DNA of 64,000 nt, from assembly GCF_024834075.1 (NCBI RefSeq), contig NZ_JANUXR010000003.1, forward strand, positions 124,001 to 188,000, in the 5' to 3' direction. Under the pieces are notes generated by a model, which ran no database searches, was not told the origin of the DNA, and saw only the letters and a program-made list of their open reading frames with translations. Origin of the DNA: Corynebacterium sp. HS2168-gen11 (lineage in GTDB: Bacteria; Actinomycetota; Actinomycetes; Mycobacteriales; Mycobacteriaceae). The translations under genes and the position numbers were made by a program. Below, piece by piece: positions 54,685-64,000 of this stretch (position 1 is the stretch's first letter; every line of letters starts with the position of its first letter).

Positions 54685-56808
54685 CTAACTGCGTCGAGAA
54701 GCAGCAGCAATATGCGCAAATGTGTTATTCGAAGCTAGATCTTCGATGAGCACTACTTCACCTTGTGCATTCGATAGCGGCACACACCAGTTTGGATACA
54801 AATCCTTGGTGGTACCTGGCTGGTTTTGCACGCGACGATCGCCAACCATATCCACCAACGCAGTACACGTTAAGGCAGAAGGCGTTTGGGCAATGAAACG
54901 GTGCATCGCAGCAACTAATGTTTCAGTCTCGCCACGATCATCACGGCCGCGGCCTTCGAAATTATCCACGTTGAACTCTTCGCCAGCGAAGCCGCCTTGT
55001 TCCAACACGCGATTGAGCACCTGCGCCTGCCAGTGCAGATCCTGTGCGATGTCCTCGTTAGCGTCGGAAAGCAGCAATCCAAGACGCTCACGCAACTTAA
55101 TATGCTCACCTTCGAGATATCCAGCAGTTGGTGGCAAATCGTGGGTGGTCACCGAGCTTAATGCAGCAGTGCGATAATCCTCTTTATGGCGAGGGCCGTT
55201 ATAATCCGACTCGAACCACAAAATATTCGTACCCATAATGCCATAAGACGCCAACGCCTCTTGTACCCAAGGCTCGAAGGTGCCCAGATCCTCACCGATC
55301 ACAACAGCGCCAGCGCGCTCAGCTTCTAAGGCAAGAATGCCCACGAGAGCACGGTAATCGTAATTGACATAGGTGCCAGTAGTTGGGCTTTGCAAACGCG
55401 GAATCCAGAACAAACGGAACAGACCCAAAACGTGATCGACACGAATGCCGCCAGAATGGCGCAAAACCGTGCGCAACATATCGCGCCAAGGCTTATAACC
55501 AACTTCAGCGAGCTTTTCTGGGTGCCAAGGTGGCTGCGACCAGTCTTGACCCTGCTGGTTATATGCATCAGGTGGAGCGCCCACCGAAGCCTCAGGCGCT
55601 AATACTGCAGCTAAGGTCTCAGCATCAGAACCACCAGGATGAACACCCACAGCCAGATCTGCCATAATGCCAATCTTCATACCAGCATCAGTACATGCCT
55701 GTTGTGCTGCAGCAAGCTGAGCATCGCAAATCCACTGCAACCACATGTAGAACTCAGCCAGCTCGTCCATATCAACGACAGCATGATTTGCTGACATCGC
55801 TGCAGCTTCTTGGCGAGCACACCATGCAGCGAATTCTTCAAGGCCAGTGCCTTCCATAGCAATATAATTACGGAACTCAGCTTCACGCGCAGAAGAACGT
55901 GCAACATGGAAGATCTCGCGCAGCACTTCTAATTTTGCTTGATAGATCGGATTGCGATCAATCATCGAAGCATCACGGTTAGTGGCTTGGAACTTCTGTG
56001 CCAATTCTTCTACCGCAGCTAGGACATCTGCCTCAAGGTCGTGATATTCAGGGATGTCTTCGATTCGAATATAGATTGGGTTGGTGAATCGGCGGGTAGT
56101 TGGCAGATAAGGGGAGTCTTCGATAGGTGCAAAAGGCTCAGCGGCATGCATTGGATTAATAAGCAAGAAATCGCCAGCGTTTTGCTGCGCAATAAATGCT
56201 CCCAATTGGCCAAGATCATGGAAATCTCCGATGCCCCAGCTTTTCTCGCTGCGAACAGAATAGATCTGTGCCATCACACCTGCGACAGGCTTTTCAATAT
56301 ATGTCTGGGTGGTGCTCAAACGAGCAGGCGTGACAATTAATGGACATTGTGCAGCAATACCTTCAGATACCAGCTTGAGCGTATGCCAACCTTGTGGTAA
56401 ACCAGCTGGAATATTAAAGGATGCTTCACCCCAATGTGTGCCGTGAATCTCCCGCGAAGGAGTCCAGTTCTCAACCTGATCAACTTTTGCTAACGTGCCA
56501 TCTTCTAATTCGATGGAAACTTCAGCAGGAGCGCCGTCATGAACGTGAACATGCACAACGTAGTTCGACTCATCTGAAGTGACGATGCAACGCGGCAATG
56601 GCCGGGTGAATTCCTGGTCATAACGGTTGCTTAATGCTTGATGAATATCTGCTTCAGAGGGAGACTCGCCAAGATCAACACCGAGCGCATGCAAGGTTTT
56701 GAGCAACGTGTCCTCGGAAACCTCAACTGGGTGTCCCTCGGAATCAGTGTAGCCAGTAGAAATAGCGTATGCGGCGGCTAACTCGCGCAATGATTCTTGA
56801 TATCCCAC
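54685..56808 (-). CDS. malQ: 4-alpha-glucanotransferase (amylomaltase)
   Basis: 707 residues, GH77 of the long actinobacterial/enterobacterial type with an N-terminal extra domain (about 1-160). Catalytic blocks: SPYLPTTRRFTNPIYI, GIRVDHVLGLFRLFWIP with the nucleophile Asp, VVIGEDLGTFEPWV with the acid/base Glu, and TTHDLPPTAGYLEG with the third Asp. It transfers maltodextrin units between glucans in maltose and glycogen metabolism. Monocistronic, divergent from the acyl-CoA ligase. Confidence 0.95.
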   Translation of the reverse strand: MGYQESLRELAAAYAISTGYTDSEGHPVEVSEDTLLKTLHALGVDLGESPSEADIHQALSNRYDQEFTRPLPRCIVTSDESNYVVHVHVHDGAPAEVSIELEDGTLAKVDQVENWTPSREIHGTHWGEASFNIPAGLPQGWHTLKLVSEGIAAQCPLIVTPARLSTTQTYIEKPVAGVMAQIYSVRSEKSWGIGDFHDLGQLGAFIAQQNAGDFLLINPMHAAEPFAPIEDSPYLPTTRRFTNPIYIRIEDIPEYHDLEADVLAAVEELAQKFQATNRDASMIDRNPIYQAKLEVLREIFHVARSSAREAEFRNYIAMEGTGLEEFAAWCARQEAAAMSANHAVVDMDELAEFYMWLQWICDAQLAAAQQACTDAGMKIGIMADLAVGVHPGGSDAETLAAVLAPEASVGAPPDAYNQQGQDWSQPPWHPEKLAEVGYKPWRDMLRTVLRHSGGIRVDHVLGLFRLFWIPRLQSPTTGTYVNYDYRALVGILALEAERAGAVVIGEDLGTFEPWVQEALASYGIMGTNILWFESDYNGPRHKEDYRTAALSSVTTHDLPPTAGYLEGEHIKLRERLGLLLSDANEDIAQDLHWQAQVLNRVLEQGGFAGEEFNVDNFEGRGRDDRGETETLVAAMHRFIAQTPSALTCTALVDMVGDRRVQNQPGTTKDLYPNWCVPLSNAQGEVVLIEDLASNNTFAHIAAASRRS

Positions 56809-56959
56809 AAAACGTTATTGTGCCACGATTTGTGCCCTGACGCGTAATTATTTCCCTCATTGTGAGCTAAAACGATGTAGTGTTTTGAAGAAGGTTCACT
56901 GTAAGAAAACATTGAATCATTATTCGTTTGAAATCTTTTCTAACTGCGAGAGGCACTTG

Positions 56960-58792
56960 ATGCAAGAAATCACCACGCCAGCTAAGTACACCATTGGTGA
57001 ACACGACACTTGTTTAACCGCGCTGATTGCTGGTGCTAAAGCACGCCCATATGGGGTTATGTTTACCCGTCCACAGAATTTTGAGTGGATCAACGTAACC
57101 TCAGCAGAATTCATCGCCGAGGTGTATGAAGTTGCAAAAGGTTTCATCGCAAATGGCGTTCAGCAAGGTGATCGCATCGCGTTACTTTCCGAAACCCGCT
57201 ATGAATGGTCACTACTTGACTGCGCAATTTGGGCTGCAGGTGCGGTGAGCGTGCCAATTTACGGCTCATCGTCACTATCCCAAATCGAATGGATTATTGA
57301 AGATTCTGGCGCCGTGTTCGCAGTGACAGAAACTCGTGACCATTCGGAATTAATGAAGCACCTTGTCTTGCGTGACGACGGACGCCCGGCACTTCAGAAT
57401 TCTGAATCGCAACTTCGCCGCATTTTGGAAATCAATGCCTCGGCTATCCCGACGTTGAAATTCGAAGGTCGAGAGATTACAGACGCTGAAGTTGATGCGC
57501 GCATCGCGCAGACGCGCTCGGATGATCTCGCGTCGTTGGTCTATACCTCTGGCACTACAGGGCGACCGAAAGGTTGCCGTTTAACTCATAAAAACTGGCT
57601 GAGTGAAGTCTACGGTCTTTTAACAAACCCAATTGGCGGCATTGCAGTCCCTGGTTCTCGTGTGCTGACTTTTCTGCCGCTGGCGCACGTGTTGTCTCGA
57701 GCGGTGTCATTAGCAGTGGCCGTTGGCGGTGCTACACAATCGCACTGGTCGGATTTTTCCACCCTCGGCGTGGAATTCCAGCGTGCCCGCCCGAACCTTA
57801 TTTTGGGTGTACCCCGCGTGTTTGAAAAAGTTCGTAACTCAGCGGCAGCCAATGCGGCTGAAGGTGGTCCAGTCAAGGCAGCAATTTTTGCCCAAGCTGA
57901 ACGCACCGCGATGGAATATTCCTACGCCCTGGATACCGCTGAAGGGCCATCTCGCGCCTTAAAACTTCGCCATAAGGCCTTTGATAAATTGGTCTATTCC
58001 AAGATTCGGGCTGCAATGGGCAATTCAGTACACTACGCAATTTCAGGTGGTTCGGCTATGAGCCCAGAGATTATGCACTTCTTCCGCGGCATTGGCGCAC
58101 CAATTTATGAAGGCTACGGCCTGACTGAAACAGCAGCGGCTGCCACGGTTGATTTCGCAGACCAAAAAATTGGCACTGTCGGCCCACCGATCGGAGGCGT
58201 GAGTGTTCGCATTAATGCCGATTCCGAGATCTTAATTAAAGGCAACACTGTTTTTGATGGTTATTGGAATAACCCAGAAGCAACTGCAGAATGCTTCGAT
58301 GAAGACGGATATTTTAACACCGGTGATCTTGGCGAAATTCTTGACAGCGGCCATGTAATGATTACCGGTCGCAAGAAAGATCTGATTGTCACTGCCGGTG
58401 GTAAAAATGTTTCTCCAGGGCCAATGGAAGACTCACTGCGTTCGCACCCACTGATTTCTCAAGCGATGGTCGTTGGCGATGGTAAACCATTTGTCGGCGT
58501 GCTCATCACGTTGGATGAAGATGCGATGAATCGTTGGAAAGCAGCGCATGATATTCCAGCATCTCGTTCCATTAATGAATTAAGTTCAGATCCTGTGTTG
58601 CGCGCTGAAATTCAAGATGCCATTAATCAAACCAACTCGATGGTTTCGCATACTGAAGCCATTAAGAGGTTCTATATTTTAGATCGAGATCTGACCGAAG
58701 AAGCCGATGAACTCACCCCAACAATGAAGGTGAAACGCAACGTAGTTGCACGTCGATATGCCGACGCCATCGCGCATATTTACAAGCGGTAA
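56960..58792 (+). CDS. Long-chain fatty acid-CoA ligase (FadD15-like)
   Basis: 610 residues from ATG 56960 (MQEITTPAKY), preceded by GAGAGG; the frame is open 75 bp further upstream without support. AMP-binding motif YTSGTTGRPKGC, then GYGLTETAAAATVD, then TGDLGEI and GRKKDLIVTAGGKNVSPGPM of the C-terminal domain. It activates fatty acids to acyl-CoA via acyl-AMP, for degradation or for lipid and mycolate synthesis. Divergent from malQ; a terminator follows. Confidence 0.92.
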   Translation: MQEITTPAKYTIGEHDTCLTALIAGAKARPYGVMFTRPQNFEWINVTSAEFIAEVYEVAKGFIANGVQQGDRIALLSETRYEWSLLDCAIWAAGAVSVPIYGSSSLSQIEWIIEDSGAVFAVTETRDHSELMKHLVLRDDGRPALQNSESQLRRILEINASAIPTLKFEGREITDAEVDARIAQTRSDDLASLVYTSGTTGRPKGCRLTHKNWLSEVYGLLTNPIGGIAVPGSRVLTFLPLAHVLSRAVSLAVAVGGATQSHWSDFSTLGVEFQRARPNLILGVPRVFEKVRNSAAANAAEGGPVKAAIFAQAERTAMEYSYALDTAEGPSRALKLRHKAFDKLVYSKIRAAMGNSVHYAISGGSAMSPEIMHFFRGIGAPIYEGYGLTETAAAATVDFADQKIGTVGPPIGGVSVRINADSEILIKGNTVFDGYWNNPEATAECFDEDGYFNTGDLGEILDSGHVMITGRKKDLIVTAGGKNVSPGPMEDSLRSHPLISQAMVVGDGKPFVGVLITLDEDAMNRWKAAHDIPASRSINELSSDPVLRAEIQDAINQTNSMVSHTEAIKRFYILDRDLTEEADELTPTMKVKRNVVARRYADAIAHIYKR

Positions 58793-58808
58793 TTTTCGAC
58801 AAAACTTC

Positions 58809-58839
58809 AGGTGTCACGGCGAGCCGTGGCACCTTTTTC
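58809..58839 (+). terminator. Terminator of the acyl-CoA ligase gene
   Basis: Stem AGGTGTCACGG with CCGTGGCACCT (one G-U pair), 4-nt loop, then TTTTTCT. Confidence 0.85.
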
Positions 58840-58910
58840 TATGCGATGTTTTAGAGTCAAATCCTGTACCAAAGCAATGAGAAATATTGACCGTGGGGGT
58901 GAAGCTCGCA

Positions 58911-59582
58911 ATGCAAGTTTTTGACGCAACAATGCGCCATCGTGAGCTCACCCAAGAGGTCTTTCTTATTGGTGATGAAGTGGCAACGTATATTGAAAAT
59001 CTTGCAGAAGCGATCGCCGACTGGGATGCTGAACTCGTCGAAGACTGCCTAGCAGAGTTTGAAGAAATTATCGACGACGCCAAGATCGATTCTCGCAAGG
59101 TTATCGCCGAACTCATTGGTTTGCGCCAAGCATTAACCTCAGGCATTGCCTCTGGCACAGTTTCCATGGCTGGATCACGAGTCAAAGAAACTTCCAAACC
59201 AGTACGCATCACTCCAGAAAGCCTTCGTGAACGCTTCCCAATTCAAGCTTCCCCCGTGGTCGTCGGTGAAGTCACGCGCGCACTCGAGGCACGCACTGAA
59301 TTAGTCGGGGAGTACCTCGCCCATATCGTGCAATGGGAACTTTCGGAAACTGAACGTGCCGCCCGCGATACCGATGCGCTCTCGTTGCCATTGCTATATG
59401 CACGTACCTCAGATGCCGTTGTTGGTGCTGCACGTGCGTGGTTAGCAACCGTTGCTGAGGAACACCCTCGTTTCGCACACAGCATGCGTGGCACATGCCC
59501 ACCTGCGTTTTTGAATGAACGCGCGCGCATCGATGCAGTCGTGGCTCGCGTCAAAGCGAAGAAACGCGCTAACGTATCTTAA
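58911..59582 (+). CDS. Conserved hypothetical protein upstream of hemW
   Basis: 223 residues from ATG 58911 (MQVFDATMRHRE) with a GGGGGTGAAG stretch upstream; in-frame TTG 58887 and GTG 58893/58899 are alternatives. Acidic helical first third (about 15-60), then basic C-terminus. No membrane segment or known motif. Its TAA abuts the ATG of hemW, so the two are translationally linked. Function unknown to me. Confidence 0.7.
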   Translation: MQVFDATMRHRELTQEVFLIGDEVATYIENLAEAIADWDAELVEDCLAEFEEIIDDAKIDSRKVIAELIGLRQALTSGIASGTVSMAGSRVKETSKPVRITPESLRERFPIQASPVVVGEVTRALEARTELVGEYLAHIVQWELSETERAARDTDALSLPLLYARTSDAVVGAARAWLATVAEEHPRFAHSMRGTCPPAFLNERARIDAVVARVKAKKRANVS

Positions 59583-60725
59583 ATGTTCGGCGTCTATATT
59601 CACGTTCCCTTTTGCTCCTCGCGCTGCGGATACTGCGATTTCAATACCTACACCCCAGGTGAACTCGGCAGTTCTGCCTCTTTTGCAAGCTACCTCGATG
59701 CATTAGAGCACGAATTAGAACTTGCGGCAGCACTTCGCGAAAGCCGTGGTGATCGTCGTCAAGCAAATACTGTCTTTATTGGCGGTGGCACGCCGTCTAT
59801 GCTGGGAGCACGTGGCTTAACGCGCATTTTAGAAGCAATTCGTAACACCACCGGCATCGCCAGCGACGCAGAAATCACCACCGAATCGAATCCAGAATCG
59901 ACCTCGCTTGAGTTCTTCGCCGCATTACGCGAAGCCGGCTACACGCGCATTAGCTTAGGCATGCAATCGGCAAGCCCAACCGTGCTCCGTATTCTAGAAC
60001 GTGCCCACACTCCAGGACGCGCCTTCGACGCAGCTCGCGAAGCTCAACAAGCAGGGTTTTCGCATGTCAATCTGGACATGATTTACGGCACGCCGTACGA
60101 AACCGATGATGATGTGCGCCTGACTTTGGAAAAGGTACTGGAAACGGGTGTTGACCATGTCAGTGCGTATTCCTTAATAGTCGAGGACGGCACGCGGATG
60201 GCACGCAAAGTGCGCAAGGGGGAAATCCCGGCGCCGCAGGAAGATACCTATGCTGATCGCTTCGCCATGATTGATCGTGAGCTCCAAGCTGCGGGAATGC
60301 AGTGGTACGAGGTGTCGAATTGGGCGCGTCCTGGTGGCGAGTGTCAGCACAACCTCGGCTATTGGCGCAATTTTGATTGGTGGGGTGCCGGCCCTGGTGC
60401 ACACTCTCACCTGCAAGGACAGCGCTTTTCAAACGTCAAACATCCAGCCCGCTACGCGCAACAATTATCCACCGGGCAACTCCCGATTGCGGAAGAAGAA
60501 CAACTCACGGCAGTGGAACGGCACGAAGAACGAGTCATGCTCGGCTTAAGGCTACGTGAAGGCCTGTCAACCTCAACGTTTTCAGCCTCCGAGCAAGCGG
60601 TGATTCAGCGCTTCGTTGAGTTAGGGTTATTAACAATGAACACGCAGGTGGCCTTAACTGAAAAGGGGCGCTTGCTTGCCGACGGCATGATCACTGATAT
60701 CCTCTTAGCCCACGATGTCGACTGA
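59583..60725 (+). CDS. hemW: HemW, heme chaperone-type radical SAM protein
   Basis: 380 residues. Radical SAM motif CSSRCGYC (Cys11, Cys15, Cys18) in HVPFCSSRCGYCDFNTY, then GGGTPS, then NPEST and GMQSASPTVL, the HemN-like pattern. It lacks the N-terminal extension with the extra Cys of true oxygen-independent coproporphyrinogen oxidase, so it is HemW rather than HemN. It probably inserts or traffics heme. In related genomes hrcA follows between hemW and dnaJ, but here only 222 bp separate them. One CCTTAATAG word lies inside (60172). Confidence 0.9.
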   Translation: MFGVYIHVPFCSSRCGYCDFNTYTPGELGSSASFASYLDALEHELELAAALRESRGDRRQANTVFIGGGTPSMLGARGLTRILEAIRNTTGIASDAEITTESNPESTSLEFFAALREAGYTRISLGMQSASPTVLRILERAHTPGRAFDAAREAQQAGFSHVNLDMIYGTPYETDDDVRLTLEKVLETGVDHVSAYSLIVEDGTRMARKVRKGEIPAPQEDTYADRFAMIDRELQAAGMQWYEVSNWARPGGECQHNLGYWRNFDWWGAGPGAHSHLQGQRFSNVKHPARYAQQLSTGQLPIAEEEQLTAVERHEERVMLGLRLREGLSTSTFSASEQAVIQRFVELGLLTMNTQVALTEKGRLLADGMITDILLAHDVD

Positions 60726-60947
60726 GTGTGTCTCGTGTTCGAACTGATTGCGAGGACGCATCGGCATCTTTGTTCGCTGGTAGCGAAGTTCCCGACACTT
60801 GTTTTAGGTCAAAAGACGAGGTAAACACCTGTTTTTCGATTTCTCGCCGGTGCCGTTCCTCAGCAGTAATTGGACACGGTAGGTAGAATGACGGTCTTAG
60901 AAAAAATAATAGGAAACCCACATACGAATCTGCGAGGATGAACACAT
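60726..60947. other. hemW-dnaJ gap without hrcA
   Basis: 222 bp where related genomes carry the heat-shock repressor gene hrcA (about 1 kb). No HrcA-like coding remnant and no CIRCE element was found. TAGAAT at 60884-60889 may be a -10 box for dnaJ. Confidence 0.6.
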
Positions 60948-62072
60948 ATGGCGAAAGATTATTACGGCATTCTTGGTGTGAGCCGCGACGCTTCTGATAA
61001 CGACATTAAAAAGGCCTATCGTAAACTAGCGCGCAAGTATCACCCAGATGTTAATGACACCCCTGAAGCTGCAGAGAAGTTTAGTGAGATTTCCATCGCC
61101 CAAGAAGTCCTGCTCGACCCACAAAAACGCAGCATCGTCGATCGCGGTGGCGACCCAATGTCCCAAGGCGGCGGTCAATCCTCAGCTGCGTACGGCGGCG
61201 GTTTCGGCGATATCTTCGAGGCGTTTTTCGGCGGCGGCGGATCAGGTCGCGGCCCGATCAGCCGTGTGCAACGCGGTAACGACGCGCTGCTGCGCACCTC
61301 GATTACTTTAGAAGAAGCCTATACAGGCGTAAAACATGAAATCACCATCGACACCGCAATTGTCTGCGACGTATGCGAAGGCTCCGGTTCGGAATCGCAT
61401 GCCAAGCCAATCACCTGTGATCACTGCGGCGGCGCTGGTGAAATCCAGCAAGTACAGCGTTCCTTCTTAGGCAACGTGATGACCACTGCGACGTGTCCAA
61501 AATGTCGCGGCTTCGGCGATCTTATCCCAGATCCATGCCATAAATGCGATGGTGCAGGTCGAGTCAAAGCACGTCGCACTACTTCAGTGCAGATTCCAGC
61601 AGGTATTGCCAACGGCATGCGCGTGCGCATGAGCGGCCAGGGTGAAGTCGGGCACGGTGGCGGTCCAGCAGGTGATTTATTTGTGGAAGTTTCGATCAAA
61701 CGTCACTTAATTTTTGAACGTGAAGACAATAACTTGCACTTGACGGTATCCGTGCCGATGGTTGATGCCGCATTAGGTTCTACCTTTGAAGTTGCAGGCC
61801 TGGATGGTCAGCCGGTGGTCTTTACTATTCCTGCAGGTACGCAGCCTGCAGAACGCTTGATTGTGCCAGAGAAAGGTATGCCACGACTGCGCAGCGAAGG
61901 ACACGGCGATATGATTGCCCATATCGATATTGTGATTCCACGCGAATTAGATGAGAAGTCGCGGAAGATTCTTGAATCGTTGCGAGAGCATCGTGATGAT
62001 CGATCGGGCGTGCATAGTGGGGAAGAAGAGGAGTCTTTGTTTAGTCGCTTGCGAAATAGGTTCTGGAAATAA
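60948..62072 (+). CDS. dnaJ: Co-chaperone DnaJ (DnaJ2 type)
   Basis: 374 residues. J domain with HPD (32-34), a Gly-rich linker (about 68-105), and four zinc-finger motifs at Cys140/143, 157/160, 183/186 and 197/200 ([32 protein letters not shown]). Client-binding C-terminal domain. It delivers substrates to DnaK. It corresponds to the second DnaJ of actinobacteria, normally in an hrcA-dnaJ2 operon. Its stop codon is directly followed by the rsmE start. Confidence 0.95.
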   Translation: MAKDYYGILGVSRDASDNDIKKAYRKLARKYHPDVNDTPEAAEKFSEISIAQEVLLDPQKRSIVDRGGDPMSQGGGQSSAAYGGGFGDIFEAFFGGGGSGRGPISRVQRGNDALLRTSITLEEAYTGVKHEITIDTAIVCDVCEGSGSESHAKPITCDHCGGAGEIQQVQRSFLGNVMTTATCPKCRGFGDLIPDPCHKCDGAGRVKARRTTSVQIPAGIANGMRVRMSGQGEVGHGGGPAGDLFVEVSIKRHLIFEREDNNLHLTVSVPMVDAALGSTFEVAGLDGQPVVFTIPAGTQPAERLIVPEKGMPRLRSEGHGDMIAHIDIVIPRELDEKSRKILESLREHRDDRSGVHSGEEEESLFSRLRNRFWK

Positions 62073-62804
62073 ATGACGCTGCCAGTATTTATCAGCCCTA
62101 CGATTCCTGCCGTCGGTGAAACTGTGGTGCTTGACGGCAGTGAAGGACGCCATGCCGTTGCTGTCAAACGCATCACTGTTGGTGAAACACTTGCGCTTAT
62201 CGACGGCACGGGTGTGCGCGCCGAGGTAGAAGTTGAGCAGGTTAGTGGCAAAAGCCAGCTGGTGGCTCGTGTACGTTCGCGCGAAGTGTGTGCTCCACCG
62301 CGACCACGAGTGACCATTGTGCAAGCGTTGCCGAAATCGGAACGCTCGGAACTTGCGGTGGATTTGATGACGCAAGCTGGTGTTGATCGCATTATTCCGT
62401 GGCAGGCAAGTAGGTGTGTTGCTAAGTGGATTGGGCCGAAAGCCGCTAAAGGACAAGAAAAATGGCAGGCGGCAGCGATTGCTGCGGCGAAACAGTCCAG
62501 GCGTACCACTATTCCGACTGTGGAGCCGTTGGCACAGACCAGTGAGATTCTTGAACTGATTGCTGCAGCTCCATTGGCGTTGGTCTTGCATGAGTCAGCG
62601 GTGGGCAGCATGAAGGATTTAAGTTTCGATGCTGATGAAATTGTGCTGATTATTGGGCCAGAAGGTGGCGTGTCACCGGAAGAATTGGAAAGCTTTGCGC
62701 GCGTGGGTGCCAAAGCGTTTAAATTGGGGCCTGAAGTGTTACGCACTGCAACTGCCGGCATGGTTGCATTAGCAGCTCTCGGAGTTCTGACCTCACGCTG
62801 GTAG
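62073..62804 (+). CDS. rsmE: 16S rRNA (uracil1498-N3)-methyltransferase
   Basis: 243 residues, SPOUT-class. An N-terminal PUA-like domain begins MTLPVFISPT, and LIIGPEGGVSPEELESF is the SAM-binding knot, followed by LRTATAGMVALAAL. It methylates U1498 of 16S rRNA. The ATG immediately follows the dnaJ TAA, so expression is coupled. Confidence 0.93.
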   Translation: MTLPVFISPTIPAVGETVVLDGSEGRHAVAVKRITVGETLALIDGTGVRAEVEVEQVSGKSQLVARVRSREVCAPPRPRVTIVQALPKSERSELAVDLMTQAGVDRIIPWQASRCVAKWIGPKAAKGQEKWQAAAIAAAKQSRRTTIPTVEPLAQTSEILELIAAAPLALVLHESAVGSMKDLSFDADEIVLIIGPEGGVSPEELESFARVGAKAFKLGPEVLRTATAGMVALAALGVLTSRW

Positions 62805-62867
62805 TCTAGGAAGACATATGGCAGAGCTTTGCTTGCCACCTGAATACAATCGTCACGAAGGACAACC

Positions 62868-63851
62868 TTGTCGCACATTACACAATCCGTTGAACTTGAT
62901 AGCGCTTATGTGCAAGCCGTGTTGGGGATCAACGATGAAAACTTACAGATTTTAGAAAATCATCTTGATAGTCAGTTGCACGTTCGAGGCGATATTGTCA
63001 CCATTAGCGGTCCGGACTTTGAAGTTGCCAGAGCACTGAAGGTATTAAAAGAATTACAAGCAATTGCTCGGCGTGGACACGTGATTAGCCCCGATGCGGT
63101 TAAGCACACCTTAGAGATGATCCAATTGGAACAACCACAGTCGGTAGCAAAAGCATTAGCGACTGATATTTTGGTGCGTCGTGGCAAAGCAGTGCGTCCA
63201 AAAACGTTAGGGCAAAAAGCCTATGTGGATGCGATTGATGAGAACACGATTGTTTTTGGGTTAGGGCCGGCGGGTTCTGGTAAAACCTATCTTGCAATGG
63301 CAAAAGCGGTTCAGGCTTTGCAGTCGAAGCAAGTCCAACGCATTATTTTGACACGCCCTGCAGTTGAAGCTGGCGAAAAGCTTGGATTTTTGCCAGGTAC
63401 GTTGAATGACAAGATTGACCCGTATTTACGTCCGTTGCATGATGCGCTGCGCGATATGGTTGATCCGGAGATTATTCCGAAGCTTATGGAAGCTGGCATT
63501 GTGGAAGTCGCACCGTTGGCGTATATGCGAGGGCGTACCTTAAATGATGCCTTTGTGATTTTAGATGAGGCGCAAAATACTACAGCTGCGCAGATGAAAA
63601 TGTTTTTGACCCGTTTGGGCTTCGGTTCGAAGATGGTGGTCACTGGTGATATCACACAGGTAGACTTACCAGGTGGGCAAAAATCTGGGTTGCGGGTCGT
63701 GCGTCGGATTTTGCAAGGTGTTGAAGGCGTACACTTTAGCGAGTTAGACTCCGCCGATGTGATTCGGCATCAACTCGTAGGTCGCATCGTGCGAGCCTAT
63801 GATGAGTTTGAACAGCAGCTACATTCGGAAAAAGAGAAGGAGCACGAATGA
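62868..63851 (+). CDS. phoH: PhoH-like (YbeZ) ATPase
   Basis: 327 residues with TTG start (62868) after GAAGGA; no ATG or GTG fits better. P-loop GPAGSGKT (133-140), then RPAVEAGEKLGFLPG and FVILDEAQNTT (Walker B) of the PhoH domain. It acts in RNA metabolism with YbeY, whose gene overlaps its stop by 4 nt. A short out-of-frame ATG-started frame (62818) overlaps the start and is probably not a gene. Confidence 0.9.
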   Translation: MSHITQSVELDSAYVQAVLGINDENLQILENHLDSQLHVRGDIVTISGPDFEVARALKVLKELQAIARRGHVISPDAVKHTLEMIQLEQPQSVAKALATDILVRRGKAVRPKTLGQKAYVDAIDENTIVFGLGPAGSGKTYLAMAKAVQALQSKQVQRIILTRPAVEAGEKLGFLPGTLNDKIDPYLRPLHDALRDMVDPEIIPKLMEAGIVEVAPLAYMRGRTLNDAFVILDEAQNTTAAQMKMFLTRLGFGSKMVVTGDITQVDLPGGQKSGLRVVRRILQGVEGVHFSELDSADVIRHQLVGRIVRAYDEFEQQLHSEKEKEHE

Positions 63852-64000
63852 CCATCGAAGTGCTAAACGAATCTGGCTATGAGGGGATCAACGAAGAATC
63901 CTTAATTGATATTGCAAGTTTCGTGTTACGTGAGATGGATGTGCATCCGCAAGCAGAAGTCACCCTCTCACTTGTAGATATTCCAACAATGTCCGATTTG
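63848..64000 (+). CDS. ybeY: Endoribonuclease YbeY, N-terminal part (runs off the window)
   Basis: The ATG overlaps the phoH TGA (ATGA). The 51 visible codons begin MTIEVLNESG and continue with REMDVHPQAEVTLSLVDI, the YbeY N-terminus. The metal-binding His motif lies beyond the window edge. It processes 16S rRNA and takes part in ribosome quality control. Confidence 0.9.
   Translation, partial: MTIEVLNESGYEGINEESLIDIASFVLREMDVHPQAEVTLSLVDIPTMSDL

Noticed and set aside
62818-62955. 45-codon ORF overlapping the phoH start
   Set aside because: Out of frame with phoH, no homology, and the TTG start with GAAGGA explains phoH.

Overview
The window looks like chromosomal DNA of a Corynebacterium or a very close mycolic-acid actinobacterium. 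The evidence is two Ag85-type mycolyltransferases in tandem, a CmtR/CtpG metal pair, GTP-type PEP carboxykinase, corynebacterial-type crtB/crtI, the hemW-dnaJ-rsmE-phoH-ybeY order, and several genes whose -10 box lies only 6-8 nt from the start codon (leaderless genes). There are no rRNA or tRNA genes, no CRISPR array and no insertion sequence.

Layout. 0-2.5 kb: cmtR-ctpG metal efflux. 2.5-5.9 kb: rpsT, a PemK-like gene and lepA. 6.3-9.1 kb: a BCCT osmolyte carrier and an MntR-type regulator. 9.4-11.3 kb: an unusual PEP carboxykinase. 11.5-15.8 kb: nrdI-nrdE-nrdF and an FMN reductase. 16-21.8 kb: accessory block with an HNH endonuclease, an unknown protein, and two paralogous multi-pass membrane proteins on either side of a membrane-anchored SRPBCC-like protein. 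22-27.2 kb: a xanthine/urate-type permease and a pyruvate formate-lyase operon. 27.7-36.2 kb: intracellular sialidase-like protein, two mycolyltransferases, AEC carrier, YggS, prolyl iminopeptidase and a surface protein. 36.4-42.7 kb: a four-gene peptide-type ABC importer and BrnQ. 43.6-53 kb: a lipoprotein, a long helical/disordered protein, idi, an esterase, Dcp-type peptidase, two small membrane proteins and crtBI. 53.3-64 kb: repeat-bearing surface protein, malQ, acyl-CoA ligase, hemW, dnaJ, rsmE, phoH and the start of ybeY.

The most notable points are these. (1) NrdF has Gln, Ser and Lys at three metal-ligand Glu positions, the pattern of the metal-free class Ie (QSK) ribonucleotide reductases; its nrdI has a perfect Shine-Dalgarno but only an ATC codon where the start should be, and a flavin reductase follows nrdF. 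(2) The 9-mer CTATTAAGG (either strand) occurs 15 times, 12 of them between 12.2 and 21.8 kb, far above chance. (3) Pyruvate formate-lyase is split: PflB lacks the glycyl-radical end, which is a separate 83-residue gene next to it. (4) The PEP carboxykinase has lost two of three canonical Mn ligands and the P-loop cysteine. (5) A two-paralogue membrane protein plus SRPBCC locus has no function I recognise. (6) Two families of short intergenic repeats (GCTTGACGACGC and GCTTTTCGACG) recur through the window.

Anaerobic capacity (PFL), oxygen- and metal-independent radical chemistry, mycolate envelope enzymes and a sialidase-like protein fit a host-associated facultative anaerobe; that lifestyle is inference.
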